Positions 35,106 to 43,717 of a DNA stretch of 64,000 nucleotides are shown in pieces (within the stretch, counting starts at the first letter, position 1; each line of letters begins with the position of its first letter). Origin of the DNA: an uncultured bacterium. Its GTDB lineage: Bacteria; Bacillota_I; Bacilli_A; RF39; UBA660. Where the stretch lies: NCBI GenBank assembly GCA_959020415.1, contig CAUERX010000001.1, positions 1 to 64,000 of the forward strand. The letters run 5' to 3'. The notes beneath the pieces are model-generated. The model made no database searches and was not told the DNA's origin. It worked only from the letters and a program-made list of their open reading frames with translations. A program made the position numbers and the translations under genes.

Positions 35106-35552
35106 TTATACGCATTCAACGAATGTGTCTTGTAAACATTTTAATGCGCATACGCAGTTTAAGTTCATTGTAAAGAAACTGTTAGTAGCCACATAAGGTA
35201 TTGTATCTGCTTCAGTTGTATCTGGATTAGCAGCTAGAACACGGAAAGTAGCACAGCATCCATCTACTTTTTCAACTCTAAATACACTTGAGCATGTAAC
35301 ACCAACGGTATCGCAAGTAACATTTTCTTTAGTTGTAGGCATAGCCCATGGTGTTCCATTACCACAGCAGGTATATAACATTATTGGTCTAGTGTTACAA
35401 CCTACTGTTGATACTGAACAACCTAGGAAACCACGGTCGCAGGTATCTAAACATGATTCAGCGCACTCAGCGTTGTCTTGTAATATGTTGATAACTGTTA
35501 GAATTTCAGAAATACATCTGCATTCGTTTGAATTGTTATTATTGTTACACAT
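35106..35552 (-). CDS. CotY/CotZ-like spore coat protein
   Basis: 148 aa from the ATG at 35552 (GGGGTGG 5 nt upstream). Very Cys-rich (17 or so Cys): 'CRCISEILTVINILQDNAEC', 'CLDTCDRGFLGC', 'VFRVEKVDGCCATFRVLA', and 'FFTMNLNCVCALKCLQDTFV'. This order - N-terminal Cys-rich helix, 'FRVxKVDxxCC', and C-terminal 'DLxCxCAIxCL' - is that of the CotY/CotZ/ExsY proteins that cross-link the spore crust or exosporium by disulfides. It points to a spore-forming organism or ancestor. The preceding 120 bp hold no clear SigA promoter; a sporulation sigma factor may be used. Confidence 0.75.
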   Translation of the reverse strand: MCNNNNNSNECRCISEILTVINILQDNAECAESCLDTCDRGFLGCSVSTVGCNTRPIMLYTCCGNGTPWAMPTTKENVTCDTVGVTCSSVFRVEKVDGCCATFRVLAANPDTTEADTIPYVATNSFFTMNLNCVCALKCLQDTFVECV

Positions 35553-35715
35553 ATAATCCACCCCTTCATTTATTCTCAATATAACATATTCTAAATGTAC
35601 AAAAGGGTGTAAAGTAAATACCCAGATGTTGAAGAAAATAATATTAAGTTTTATTTATTAATTTTTTTGACATTTCAATTTGTCTATTATCATAAAATTA
35701 AATGGGGTGAATATC

Positions 35716-36720
35716 ATGAAAAATGCAATTAATTATTATTACAACTTAATTATTGATGATATTCATCAAAATGACAAGATGTATTATTTTGATTATGGTG
35801 GAATTCGTTATGCGCTTGTTACTTATTCTGGTGATGTTAATGCTTTACAGGAAATTTATAATTTACATCTTAATTTGCTTAGAAATGGAATATATGTTCA
35901 TCAAATTATTTTAAACAAAGACAAACAAATTGTTACACTTATTAATGGTGTTCCTTATGTTTTGATGCAAATAACATATCATGAAGGGGCAATAGATTTT
36001 AATAAAATGATAGCGTTTGCTGGGATTGGTGTATTAGATAATCTTGAAATTATAGATATAAAAGGTTATGGTTCAGGGCAAATGGGTTATAATGTAGCGT
36101 CAAATAATAATTTTCGTGGTAGAACTAAAGGTGGCAAAAGGTCGGTTAGTAGTTCAATTTTAGAACGAATTGATTGGGGGACTCTTTGGTCTAATAAGAA
36201 TGATCATTTAGAATACCAAATTAGTCAATTAGGGCAAAAACATCCGTTAATACGAGATAGTTTTAGTTACTTCATTGGCTTGGGGGAAACTAGTATTCAA
36301 TTGGTCAATACTTTATCTATGGGAAATGTTACTAAAGTTGTTGCTCATAAAAGGATTAGAGATGATGATACGCTTTTTGATTTATATAATCCTTTGAATC
36401 TAATTATTGATAGTGAAGTCCGTGATGCCGCTGAATATTTTAAAAATAGTTTTTTTAACGGCAAGGATATTACTGATGAACTTAATTATTTTTTGGTGTA
36501 TTCTAGTTTAAACGGGACTGAATATTTACTTTTTTTGGCCAGAATGTTATATCCGACGTATTATTTTGATTTATATGAAGATATTATAAGTGGGAATGAA
36601 AAGGATGAAGAAATACAAAAAATCATCGAGTTAACCGATGATTATGAAAAACTTCTTAAAAATTTATATAGATATTATAAGACTATATTGCAAATTCCGC
36701 CAATTGAATGGTTAGAATAG
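35716..36720 (+). CDS. YutH/CotS-like spore coat-associated protein
   Basis: 334 aa from ATG 35716 (GGGGTG upstream). Kinase-like aminoglycoside-phosphotransferase fold of the CotS/YutH type: an N-terminal beta sheet with 'YFDYGGIRYALVTYSG', a middle 'SYFIGLGETSIQLVNTL', 'TKVVAHKRIRDDDTLFDLYNPLNLIIDSEVRDAAEYFK', split here for its C-H-x-R and N-P-(F/L)-(D/N)-L-x-x-D-x-x-x-R-D motifs typical of YutH. YutH sits in the spore coat of Bacillus; whether it has kinase activity is unknown. The family assignment is by motif recall only. Confidence 0.55.
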   Translation: MKNAINYYYNLIIDDIHQNDKMYYFDYGGIRYALVTYSGDVNALQEIYNLHLNLLRNGIYVHQIILNKDKQIVTLINGVPYVLMQITYHEGAIDFNKMIAFAGIGVLDNLEIIDIKGYGSGQMGYNVASNNNFRGRTKGGKRSVSSSILERIDWGTLWSNKNDHLEYQISQLGQKHPLIRDSFSYFIGLGETSIQLVNTLSMGNVTKVVAHKRIRDDDTLFDLYNPLNLIIDSEVRDAAEYFKNSFFNGKDITDELNYFLVYSSLNGTEYLLFLARMLYPTYYFDLYEDIISGNEKDEEIQKIIELTDDYEKLLKNLYRYYKTILQIPPIEWLE

Positions 36721-36727
36721 TTATAAA

Positions 36728-36991
36728 TTATTCAAGGTTGATGTTTGTTATATTAATTACTTCTTTAATGTTTGGGATTTCTTCTTTTAGAGCTGATTCT
36801 ACGCCTTCTTTTAGGGTAATATCAATAAGCTCGCAGCCTGCGCAGGCCCCCAACATTTTTATATAGACAATATTGTTTTCATATTTTATGAATTCAATAT
36901 TTCCTCCATCACTAACTAAAAATGGACGCAATTTATCAATTATTTCAATGATTTTTTCTTTTTCTTGATCTTCATTTGTAATTTTTGTCAT
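36728..36991 (-). CDS. NifU C-terminal-domain iron-sulfur scaffold protein
   Basis: 87 aa. The NifU-C domain: 'IIDKLRPFLVSDGGNIEFIKY' and the cluster-binding C-x-x-C in 'MLGACAGCELIDITLKEGVE'. Single-domain NfuA-like proteins hold and deliver Fe-S clusters in the cytosol. Convergent with the YutH-like gene (7-bp gap) and divergent from the S1 protein gene. Confidence 0.85.
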   Translation of the reverse strand: MTKITNEDQEKEKIIEIIDKLRPFLVSDGGNIEFIKYENNIVYIKMLGACAGCELIDITLKEGVESALKEEIPNIKEVINITNINLE

Positions 36992-37098
36992 TATATCACC
37001 GAGTTTATTATATAATAGGATAGGGTGGAAAGTAAAGGTTTTTCTTTTGATATTTTTGTGATATAATTACTAGTAGGTTTAGATTTAGAGGTGTTTAT

Positions 37099-37476
37099 AT
37101 GGCAAAATATGAGAAAGGAAAAATTGTAAGAGGCACAGTAACTTGTATTGAGCCTTATGGGGCTTTTGTATCTTTTGATGAAAGGTATACTGGACTTATT
37201 CATATTTCTGAGGTATCACGTGGCTTTGTCAGAAGTATTAGTGACTTTCTAAGTGTAGGTGACCACATTTATGCTGAAGTGTTAGACGTTGATGAAGAGA
37301 AATTTCATTTGAAGCTTAGTATTAAAAATGTTCAGTATAAAGTTAATGGAGCACCACGTCGTAGAAAAGTCGTGGAAACTAAGTCTGGCTTTAAGACTTT
37401 AGCTTTAAAACTGCCTATCTGGACAGCTGAAAAAATAAAAAGTATTAAAAAAGAAGAAAAGAGTATTGACAAATAA
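37099..37476 (+). CDS. S1-domain RNA-binding protein (YugI/CvfD-like)
   Basis: 125 aa. One S1 domain, 'GKIVRGTVTCIEPYGAFVSF', 'GLIHISEVSRGFVRSISDFL', 'VGDHIYAEVLDVDEEKFHLKLSIK', then a short basic tail. Single-S1 proteins of this length (YugI/GSP13, CvfD) bind ribosomes or RNA and affect stress and virulence expression. GAGGTG ribosome binding site. The promoter of the first tRNA operon overlaps its stop codon. Confidence 0.85.
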   Translation: MAKYEKGKIVRGTVTCIEPYGAFVSFDERYTGLIHISEVSRGFVRSISDFLSVGDHIYAEVLDVDEEKFHLKLSIKNVQYKVNGAPRRRKVVETKSGFKTLALKLPIWTAEKIKSIKKEEKSIDK

Positions 37477-37494
37477 TTGTTTAAATGTTATATT
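37466..37494 (+). promoter_or_regulatory. promoter of the first tRNA operon
   Basis: TTGACA at 37466-37471, 17-nt spacer, TGT-TATATT with the -10 at 37489-37494. It overlaps the 3' end of the S1 gene and starts about 22 nt before the first tRNA. Confidence 0.75.
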
Positions 37495-37515
37495 TAATTA
37501 CGTCCAGAGGTAATC

Positions 37516-37592
37516 GGGCGATTAGCTCAGTTGGTTAGAGCACCTGCCTTACAAGCAGGGGGTCATAGGTTCGAGTCCTATATCGCCCACCA
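37516..37592 (+). tRNA. tRNA-Val (anticodon TAC)
   Basis: GGGCGAT acceptor pairs with ATCGCCC; anticodon loop CTTACAA; TTCGAGTC T loop; CCA encoded. First of five tRNAs in this operon. Confidence 0.95.
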
Positions 37593-37600
37593 TTTTTTTT

Positions 37601-37676
<76 letters not shown>

Positions 37677-37682
37677 TTTTTT

Positions 37683-37766
37683 GGAGAGGTAGCGAAGTGG
37701 CTAAACGCGGCAGACTGTAAATCTGTTCCTTCGGGTTCGATGGTTCGAATCCATCTCTCTCCACCA
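37683..37766 (+). tRNA. tRNA-Tyr (anticodon GTA)
   Basis: Class II tRNA with a long variable arm (TTCCTTCGGGTTCGA region); loop CTGTAAA; GGAGAGG acceptor with CCTCTCC-type partner (TCTCTCC); CCA encoded. Confidence 0.95.
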
Positions 37767-37775
37767 TTACTGTAT

Positions 37776-37850
37776 TGCCTCGTGGCCAAGCGGTAAGGCA
37801 CCACACTTTGACTGTGGCATTCGCTAGTTCGAATCTAGCCGAGGCAGCCA
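37776..37850 (+). tRNA. tRNA-Gln (anticodon TTG)
   Basis: TGCCTCG acceptor with CGAGGCA; anticodon stem CCACA/TGTGG, loop CTTTGAC; GCCA end. Confidence 0.95.
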
Positions 37851-37858
37851 TTATATTT

Positions 37859-37934
37859 GTCCTGTTAGCTCAGTCGGTAGAGCATTTGACTTTTAATCAA
37901 AGGGTCGTGAGTTCGAATCTCGCACAGGACACCA
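37859..37934 (+). tRNA. tRNA-Lys (anticodon TTT)
   Basis: GTCCTGT acceptor with ACAGGAC; anticodon stem TTTGA/TCAAA, loop CTTTTAA; ACCA end. Confidence 0.95.
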
Positions 37935-37945
37935 TTTCGTATGTT

Positions 37946-37980
37946 AAGAAATCCTTTATTTTTTAAGGATTTCTTTTATT
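37946..37980 (+). terminator. terminator of the first tRNA operon
   Basis: AAGAAATCCTT (37946-37956), loop, AAGGATTTCTT (37965-37975), then T-rich. Perfect 11-bp stem. Confidence 0.85.
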
Positions 37981-38236
37981 AATAATTATTATATATTTTT
38001 ATAAAAGCAAAAAGATTAGTTAAGTGTATAAGGTGTTGATAACGAATAGAAGAATATATTTTATTGATAAAATATATTGCATATAGGTAATAAAAATAAA
38101 TTTTTAAACATATATTATTTATGGGTTGATAAAAATCAAAAAATTTGCTAAAATATATTTGCAAATACGTTTTAGATTTGTTTTACATTTAAAAATCTAA
38201 AAAAATGCAAAAAAATGTTTATTTTTATGAAAATTA

Positions 38237-38276
38237 TGTTATAATTAATATGTTCTGTTTTTAAGAAACAGAATGT
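38237..38276 (+). promoter_or_regulatory. promoter and leader hairpin of the second tRNA operon
   Basis: TGT-TATAAT with the -10 at 38240-38245; -35 weak. The transcript would begin in a TTCTGTTT / AAACAGAA hairpin (about 38253-38273). The 310-bp gap before the first tRNA otherwise shows only AT-rich sequence with no ORF. Confidence 0.55.
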
Positions 38277-38292
38277 AAGTATGAATTTAGAT

Positions 38293-38381
38293 GCCTGAGT
38301 GGCGAAATTGGTAGACGCACAGGACTTAAAATCCTGCGGGAGTCATATCCCGTGCCGGTTCAAGTCCGGCCTTAGGCACCA
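38293..38381 (+). tRNA. tRNA-Leu (anticodon TAA)
   Basis: Class II with long variable arm; anticodon stem CAGGA/TCCTG, loop CTTAAAA; GCCTGAG acceptor with CTTAGGC; ACCA end. First of seven tRNAs. Confidence 0.95.
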
Positions 38382-38391
38382 TTTCTTGTTT

Positions 38392-38482
38392 GGAGAAATA
38401 CCCAAGTCTGGTTGAAGGGATTGGTCTTGAAAACCAAGAGGTCGGAAACGGCGCGGGGGTTCGAATCCCTCTTTCTCCGCCA
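38392..38482 (+). tRNA. tRNA-Ser (anticodon TGA)
   Basis: Class II with long variable arm (GTCGGAAACGGC); loop CTTGAAA; GGAGAAA acceptor with TTTCTCC; GCCA end. Confidence 0.95.
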
Positions 38483-38513
38483 ATTTTTGTTTATATTTTG
38501 TTTTTGGTAATAT

Positions 38514-38590
38514 CGCGGGATGGAGCAGTTTGGTAGCTCGTTGGGCTCATAACCCGAAGGTCGTTGGTTCAAATCCAGCTCCCGCAACCA
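38514..38590 (+). tRNA. initiator tRNA-fMet (anticodon CAT)
   Basis: Anticodon loop CTCATAA in a stem with three G-C pairs (TTGGG/CCCGA), and an unpaired C1 against A72 at the acceptor end (CGCGGGA ... TCCCGCA). Both are initiator-specific features. Confidence 0.95.
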
Positions 38591-38596
38591 AAATTT

Positions 38597-38672
38597 GGTC
38601 CCGTGGTGTAGCGGTTATCACGTCTGCCTGTCACGCAGAAGATCGCGAGTTCAATTCTCGTCGGGACCGCCA
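38597..38672 (+). tRNA. tRNA-Asp (anticodon GTC)
   Basis: GGTCCCG acceptor with CGGGACC; anticodon stem TCTGC/GCAGA, loop CTGTCAC; GCCA end. Confidence 0.95.
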
Positions 38673-38681
38673 TTTTATTTT

Positions 38682-38757
<76 letters not shown>

Positions 38758-38793
38758 TTAAATTATTCGTTCATTTAGACTTACTAAAGTCTT

Positions 38794-38870
38794 GCGCCCA
38801 TAGCTCAATTGGATAGAGCGTTTGACTACGGATCAAAAGGTTATGGGTTCGACTCCTATTGGGCGCGCCA
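38794..38870 (+). tRNA. tRNA-Arg (anticodon ACG)
   Basis: GCGCCCA acceptor with TGGGCGC; anticodon stem TTTGA/TCAAA, loop CTACGGA. A34 is normally edited to inosine by TadA. GCCA end. Confidence 0.95.
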
Positions 38871-38873
38871 TTA

Positions 38874-38950
38874 CGGGAAGTAGTTCAACTTGGTAGAGCA
38901 CTTGGTTTGGGACCAAGCTGTTGCAGGTTCAAATCCTGTCTTCCCGACCA
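38874..38950 (+). tRNA. tRNA-Pro (anticodon TGG)
   Basis: CGGGAAG acceptor with CTTCCCG; anticodon stem CTTGG/CCAAG, loop TTTGGGA; ACCA end. Last tRNA of the second operon. Confidence 0.95.
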
Positions 38951-38962
38951 TTTCGTAAAGAT

Positions 38963-38983
38963 AACCGCGGTAGCGGTTTTTTT
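38963..38983 (+). terminator. terminator of the second tRNA operon
   Basis: AACCGC (38963-38968), loop GGTA, GCGGTT (38973-38978), then T run. Confidence 0.85.
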
Positions 38984-39049
38984 ATGTTCAAAATGGAGTG
39001 TGTAGCAAATAATGCAACAGCTTAACCAAACCATCTTGTGCTTTAGTAT

Positions 39050-39787
39050 TTAGTTTAATTTATAATATATTTTTTCTAAATTTTTTTCTTCAATATCAAA
39101 ACTCGTTCCATGATCATGTATTTGCCCATATCTATATCCATCTTTAAAAACGTTAATTCGAAAACTTACTCTGATGCATCCTTCTTCAATTGCTTTAATA
39201 AATGTTTTGAAGTCTTTTAATATATATAATTGGTGTTTAGTGTATCGAAAGAAAACCTCGTTATGCTCAAATTTTCTTTCGGCTTTAACAAATAGTAAAT
39301 ATTTTAATTTTCTATTTACTTTTTCTTCAATCATAGAAAATGACCAAGCACAGTTATTATCAATGATTTTTCCCTCGTTATTAAATACATGTAGGACTAT
39401 TTGCTCTTTTTTGTAATCAACATGTAACTTAAAGTAATGGTTATTTCCTCCATATACCTTTTTGTTGCTGTAAATAGACATATTGAACACATTTAAATCC
39501 TTGTCTTTATAGTATGGATAACTATATAATTCGTGAATTCTTTTTATCTCGTATAGATAGCTATTAGGCGTTGCGCTAAAAAGAGTTATATAAGTATAAA
39601 ATTTGGAATTAGTTTTGGTTTTTATTTCAATTTCTCCATAATCTGGGATTTCAAAGTTATTTTTTTCAATGCCTAGTGCTTTTTCAAATGTTTTTCCACT
39701 GGCGGCTGTTCCTTTAATTTCGCTTTTAATCCATCCCTTTTCTTTTATTTTTTCCGTTTTAATTATTAGTTCTTTTAAGTCGTTCAT
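39050..39787 (-). CDS. MvaI/BcnI-type restriction endonuclease-like protein, no methylase beside it
   Basis: 245 aa from the ATG at 39787 (GAAAGGAAAC upstream); an upstream in-frame ATG lacks such a site. The pattern fits MvaI/BcnI-like PD-(D/E)xK nucleases: 'GTAASGKTFEKALGIEKNNFEIPDYGEIEIKTK' with the catalytic series E-x-n-P-D-x-x-x-x-E-(I/L)-K-(T/S), then 'TLFSATPN' and a C-terminal 'YGQIHDHGTSFDI'. Such enzymes normally need a cognate methyltransferase; none lies within the window. It may be a solitary selfish nuclease, a methyl-dependent one, or rely on a distant methylase. Transcribed away from the neighbouring exonuclease gene. Confidence 0.65.
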   Translation of the reverse strand: MNDLKELIIKTEKIKEKGWIKSEIKGTAASGKTFEKALGIEKNNFEIPDYGEIEIKTKTNSKFYTYITLFSATPNSYLYEIKRIHELYSYPYYKDKDLNVFNMSIYSNKKVYGGNNHYFKLHVDYKKEQIVLHVFNNEGKIIDNNCAWSFSMIEEKVNRKLKYLLFVKAERKFEHNEVFFRYTKHQLYILKDFKTFIKAIEEGCIRVSFRINVFKDGYRYGQIHDHGTSFDIEEKNLEKIYYKLN

Positions 39788-39986
39788 TGTCGTTTCCTTT
39801 CTATAAATTAACTTGTCAAAAATATTTTCTCTTATATATATCTTACAATTTTTGTTTTGTAAATCCTTTTTATTTTGCAAAAAAAATTACTTTTTTTAAA
39901 TTTTCTATTTTTATTGTACTAAGTATTAATTCTTGATATAATGTTTAAGTTATGTTGAAGAAAATGCAATAAAGGTAGGTGGGATA

Positions 39987-40736
39987 GTGAAGATTATATC
40001 TTGGAATGTAGCTGGGTATCGAGCATGTATTAAAAAAGGTTTTATTGATTTTTTTGAGAATGAGCAGGCTGATGTTTTTTGTTTGCAGGAAGTTAAAGCG
40101 ACTGAAGTACAAATACCGTACCATCCAGAGGGATATTTTTGTTATTTAAATGAGGCAGATAAAAAAGGGTATTCGGGTACTTTGATTTATACTAAAGTAA
40201 GGCCTGAGTCTGTTACGTTTGGAATAGGTATTGATGAACATGACCATGAGGGTCGCGTTATTACGCTTGAATTAAATAATTTTTATTTGGTTAATGTGTA
40301 TGTACCTAATGCTAAAAGAGGCCTTGAAAGGTTAGACTATCGAGTTAAATGGGAAAAAGATTTTCTTAATTATTTGAAGCAGCTTGAAAGAAATAAACCA
40401 GTAGTTGTTTGCGGAGATTTTAATGTAGCGCATCAAGAAATAGATCTTCGCAATCCTAAACAGAATGTTGATAATGCTGGATTTACATATGAAGAGCGCG
40501 GGTGTTTTACTAATTTGCTTAATGCTGGTTTTATAGATACATATCGTTATTTTTATCCAAGTAAAGAGGCATATACATGGTGGAGCTATATGTCAGCAGC
40601 AAGAGAGCGTAATATAGGCTGGAGAATTGATTATTTTATTGTGTCTAAACCTTTTATTTCTCATGTTGAAGATTCCGTAATTTATAGTGATGTTTTAGGA
40701 AGTGATCATTGCCCAATAGGTTTAATTTTGAAGTAA
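39987..40736 (+). CDS. exodeoxyribonuclease III
   Basis: 249 aa from GTG 39987 (AGGTGGG upstream). EEP fold: 'MKIISWNVAGYRACIKKGF', 'CLQEVKATEVQI' (catalytic Glu), 'LVNVYVPNAKRGLERLDYR', 'VVCGDFNVAHQEIDL' (Asp/Asn), 'WWSYMSAARERNIGWRIDY' and the closing 'GSDHCPIGLIL'. This is ExoA/XthA, an AP endonuclease and 3'-5' exonuclease for base-excision repair. Confidence 0.9.
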   Translation: MKIISWNVAGYRACIKKGFIDFFENEQADVFCLQEVKATEVQIPYHPEGYFCYLNEADKKGYSGTLIYTKVRPESVTFGIGIDEHDHEGRVITLELNNFYLVNVYVPNAKRGLERLDYRVKWEKDFLNYLKQLERNKPVVVCGDFNVAHQEIDLRNPKQNVDNAGFTYEERGCFTNLLNAGFIDTYRYFYPSKEAYTWWSYMSAARERNIGWRIDYFIVSKPFISHVEDSVIYSDVLGSDHCPIGLILK

Positions 40737-40789
40737 TTTGTTTTAGAGCATAAAAAAGAACACCTAAAGATAAAATAATAGTGGGTGAT

Positions 40790-41265
40790 AACACGAAAGT
40801 TTATATGAAACCAAGAGTAGAGAAGAAAATTTAATGTATGCGGAGATTTTGCAGGCAAAAATAGTGAAATTACTGCAATCAATTTGTATGTTTATCAGCA
40901 CCTTAACTTATTTCAAAATTATCCGACTGTTTCTAAAGATTTGAAAGAGATAGCGGAGACAGAAATGTATCATTTAAATTTACTAGGTGAAACAATTAAA
41001 TTATTAGGTGGTGATCTACAGCTATTAATTGCGTGACGGAGGCTAAAATACCTTGGATAGCCGAAAATGTAAATTATAATGATAATTTAAAAGAAATGAT
41101 TTTGTATGATATTAATAGTGATTACAAGCAATAACTATTTATAGAGAACATAGTTTGTTAATCAATGATAAATATATAAGGTAGTTGTTAAAAGAAATTA
41201 TTGCTGATGAAGAAGAACATTTAAAAATATTTAGAGGCATATATGCGCTGATATGTGATAATTAA
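40790..41265 (+). pseudogene. decayed ferritin-like (CotJC/catalase-like) gene
   Basis: Pieces of a ferritin-like four-helix protein read in different frames: 'GKNSEITAINLYVYQHLNLF', 'LKEIAETEMYHLNLLGETIK' (E-x-x-x-H ligand pair, followed by LLGGD), stopping at TGA 41034, and then 'LLKEIIADEEEHLKIFRGIY' (second E-x-x-H helix) ending at 41265. Stops and frameshifts separate the pieces and no complete frame exists. It was once a di-metal ferritin-like protein of the type often called manganese-catalase or CotJC-like. Confidence 0.5.
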
Positions 41266-41359
41266 TCATAGATACGCTAGAAAAATTTTCTATTTTATTG
41301 ATATGTTTATAATGTAAATGTAGTTAGGAGTTGGAGGGCAGGAGGGTGGTTTTGGCTAA

Positions 41360-42028
41360 ATGAAAACAGATGTTTCTTTAGAAAATATGTCCCATAGTAT
41401 TGCATATTGGTATACGGATTTTTATAATACAAAAAGTAAAGAAATAATTTTTCCAGTAAGGAATAATGAACGCGATTATACATATAAATTACTTAGAATG
41501 AAATATAGTGACGCGGATGTTATTGTATCACTAGAAAATAGAATTTATTAGATAAATAGGGATGTATTTATTGAACGTGAAAGAGAATCGTGTATGGTGT
41601 TTGTAGAAGATATAAGTGGTAATAAAATAAAACGAAGAACGATAAATGAAATTCAACCTTATTGTCTTTGTGACGAAGATACACCGAAAACAAATGAATA
41701 CACCGAAAAACTTTTTTCACATAAAATCCCGTTTTCAGTAATTGAATTTACTTTTGGACTTAATAGTGAATTTGAGGAATATGATAATTTTTCTGTTAAT
41801 AAAGTAGTAGAATTTCTTAAAAGCAAAATTAGAGGATTATCTTATTTGAATTTAGATACAAAAAAAGTTAGAAGTACAGACGTTATTGCTTCAATAAATG
41901 CTTCACAGTTATTTATTGTGTTGACAAATAAGGCTGAAAGTTTAAATGATTTATTAAAAGCTTTTTTTAAGTTTCATTTGAGATTTATATCTTTAAATCA
42001 AAAGATTATCAAACTAATTTTGAAATGA
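41360..42028 (+). pseudogene. unknown gene broken by one in-frame stop
   Basis: Two open stretches in the same frame (41360-41548 and 41552-42028) separated only by TAG at 41549-41551. Read through, the product is about 222 aa with no domain I recognise: a C-terminal region 'FTFGLNSEFEEYDNF' and 'STDVIASINASQLFIVLTNK'. No good ribosome binding site before the second ATG. Likely a decayed gene next to the ferritin-like remnant; stop readthrough cannot be excluded. Confidence 0.45.
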
Positions 42029-42207
42029 AAAAAGTATGGAAGTAGACTGTATAAATAGATAGTGTTCATAGTAAATATTATATTTACTATGAACTTTTTT
42101 ATTTGCAATTGTGGTTATTTTATGTGAGTGTTATTTTCATTATAGTTCTACTTTGAAAATAAACATAAATATGTTAAAATATTAATAGTATAAAAAAGGA
42201 GGATATT

Positions 42208-42741
42208 ATGAAAATTTTATTAATTATAATTTTAGCAATTGTTATTTTGATAGTTGTTTTATATAACTATTTAGTAAAACTAAATATAAGATGTAAAAAT
42301 GCTTGGTCACAAATTGATAATCAATTAAAGAGAAGAGCCGATTTAATTCCAAATTTAGTTGAGGTGACTAAAGGATATGCAGCATATGAAAGCCAAGTGT
42401 TAGTAGATGTGGTTAATGCAAGAAACCAAGCTAATTCTATGAGTGATCTTGCTAAGAATACTGAGGAAGTTAGTAATAATTTGAAAAGTTTATTGGCTTT
42501 GGGTGAAAATTATCCAGATTTAAAGGCAAATGAAGTTTTCAAAAATTTGCAGATCGAATTAACAGGAACAGAGGATAAGATTGCCTTTGCAAGACAATTT
42601 TATAATGATTCTGTGCAACATTACAATACTGCTATAATGGTATTTCCAAATAATATTATGGCAAAGATGATGAAATATAAGGAAAAAGAATATTTTCAAG
42701 TTAGTGATAGTGAAAAAGAACTAGTAAAGGTGGAATTATAA
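42208..42741 (+). CDS. lemA: LemA-family protein
   Basis: 177 aa. N-terminal membrane helix (LLIIILAIVILIVVLYNYLV), then the LemA signature 'NAWSQIDNQLKRRADLIPNLVEVTKGYAAYES' and helical bundle 'NYPDLKANEVFKNLQIELTGTEDKIAFARQFYND'. Both are quoted here as positions about 30-60 and 110-145. LemA is anchored in the membrane with function unclear; in many Bacillota it precedes HtpX, as here, one base apart. AAGGAGG ribosome binding site. Confidence 0.9.
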   Translation: MKILLIIILAIVILIVVLYNYLVKLNIRCKNAWSQIDNQLKRRADLIPNLVEVTKGYAAYESQVLVDVVNARNQANSMSDLAKNTEEVSNNLKSLLALGENYPDLKANEVFKNLQIELTGTEDKIAFARQFYNDSVQHYNTAIMVFPNNIMAKMMKYKEKEYFQVSDSEKELVKVEL

Positions 42742-42742
42742 A

Positions 42743-43618
42743 ATGATTTTAAGAGATGTACGTAGAAATAAGTTCAAAACTGGATTAATTATTACTTTAT
42801 TTTTTGTTTTTATTACGCTATTAGTCTATTTTCTTTCTTTATGGTTTTTTGATAATGTTTATATTGCTGCCTTTATCGGATTATCTATTTCATTTATTTC
42901 AGCATTTGTATCTTACTACAATTCTGATAAAATGATATTAAGTATTAATAATGCTAGACCAGCAACACGTGAAGAGTTTTTACAATTAAATGTTTCGTTA
43001 GAATCTTTATGTATTAGTGCAGGGTTACCAATGCCAAAGCTTTACGTTATGGATACTCCGGCTTTAAATGCATTTGCAACTGGTAGAAATCCTGAACATT
43101 CAGTTGTTTGTGTGACAACAGGATTGCTTGACAAACTAGATAAATATGAGATGGAAGGCGTTTTAGCACACGAGTTATCACATATCAAAAATTATGATAT
43201 TTTAGTATCAACAATAGCTATTGTAATGGTTGGATTTGTTTCAATTTTAGCTGATATTTGTTCTAGAAGTTTAATTTTTGGTAATCGTGATGAGGATAGT
43301 AAAGCAGGGGCTGTTTTAATGATAGTTGGTCTTGTATTTATTATTTTATCACCAATTTTTGCGACATTGCTTAAGTTGGCGATATCTCGTAATCGTGAGT
43401 ATTTAGCAGATGCTAGCGCCGTGGAAATTGCCCGTAATAAGGAAGGGCTTATTAGAGCTTTAGAAAAGTTGGAAACTGAAAATGAGCCAATTCAGGTTAA
43501 TAAGGCTACAGAATCTTTGTTTATTGTAAACCCATTAAAGGGAAAAGAAAAGGATTCTTTATGGAGTACACATCCAAGTACAGTTAACCGTATCCAAAAG
43601 TTACAAAATATTCAATAA
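42743..43618 (+). CDS. htpX: HtpX-like membrane M48 metalloprotease
   Basis: 291 aa. Two N-terminal and two central membrane helices. Zinc site H-E-L-S-H in 'GVLAHELSHIKNYD' with third ligand Glu in 'REYLADASAVEIARN'; the family hallmark 'CVTTGLLDKLDKYEMEGVLAHE' is present. HtpX degrades misfolded membrane proteins. Starts 1 nt after the lemA stop, an operon. The last residues 'WSTHPSTVNRIQKL' are the conserved C-terminal motif. Confidence 0.92.
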   Translation: MILRDVRRNKFKTGLIITLFFVFITLLVYFLSLWFFDNVYIAAFIGLSISFISAFVSYYNSDKMILSINNARPATREEFLQLNVSLESLCISAGLPMPKLYVMDTPALNAFATGRNPEHSVVCVTTGLLDKLDKYEMEGVLAHELSHIKNYDILVSTIAIVMVGFVSILADICSRSLIFGNRDEDSKAGAVLMIVGLVFIILSPIFATLLKLAISRNREYLADASAVEIARNKEGLIRALEKLETENEPIQVNKATESLFIVNPLKGKEKDSLWSTHPSTVNRIQKLQNIQ

Positions 43619-43717
43619 GCCTGATGGCTTATTTTAGTATAATGTGAAATTTGTGTGATATACTGGATAAAATGTCGGAAATATGTTATTATTATATAGG
43701 AAATGAGGTAGAAATAT

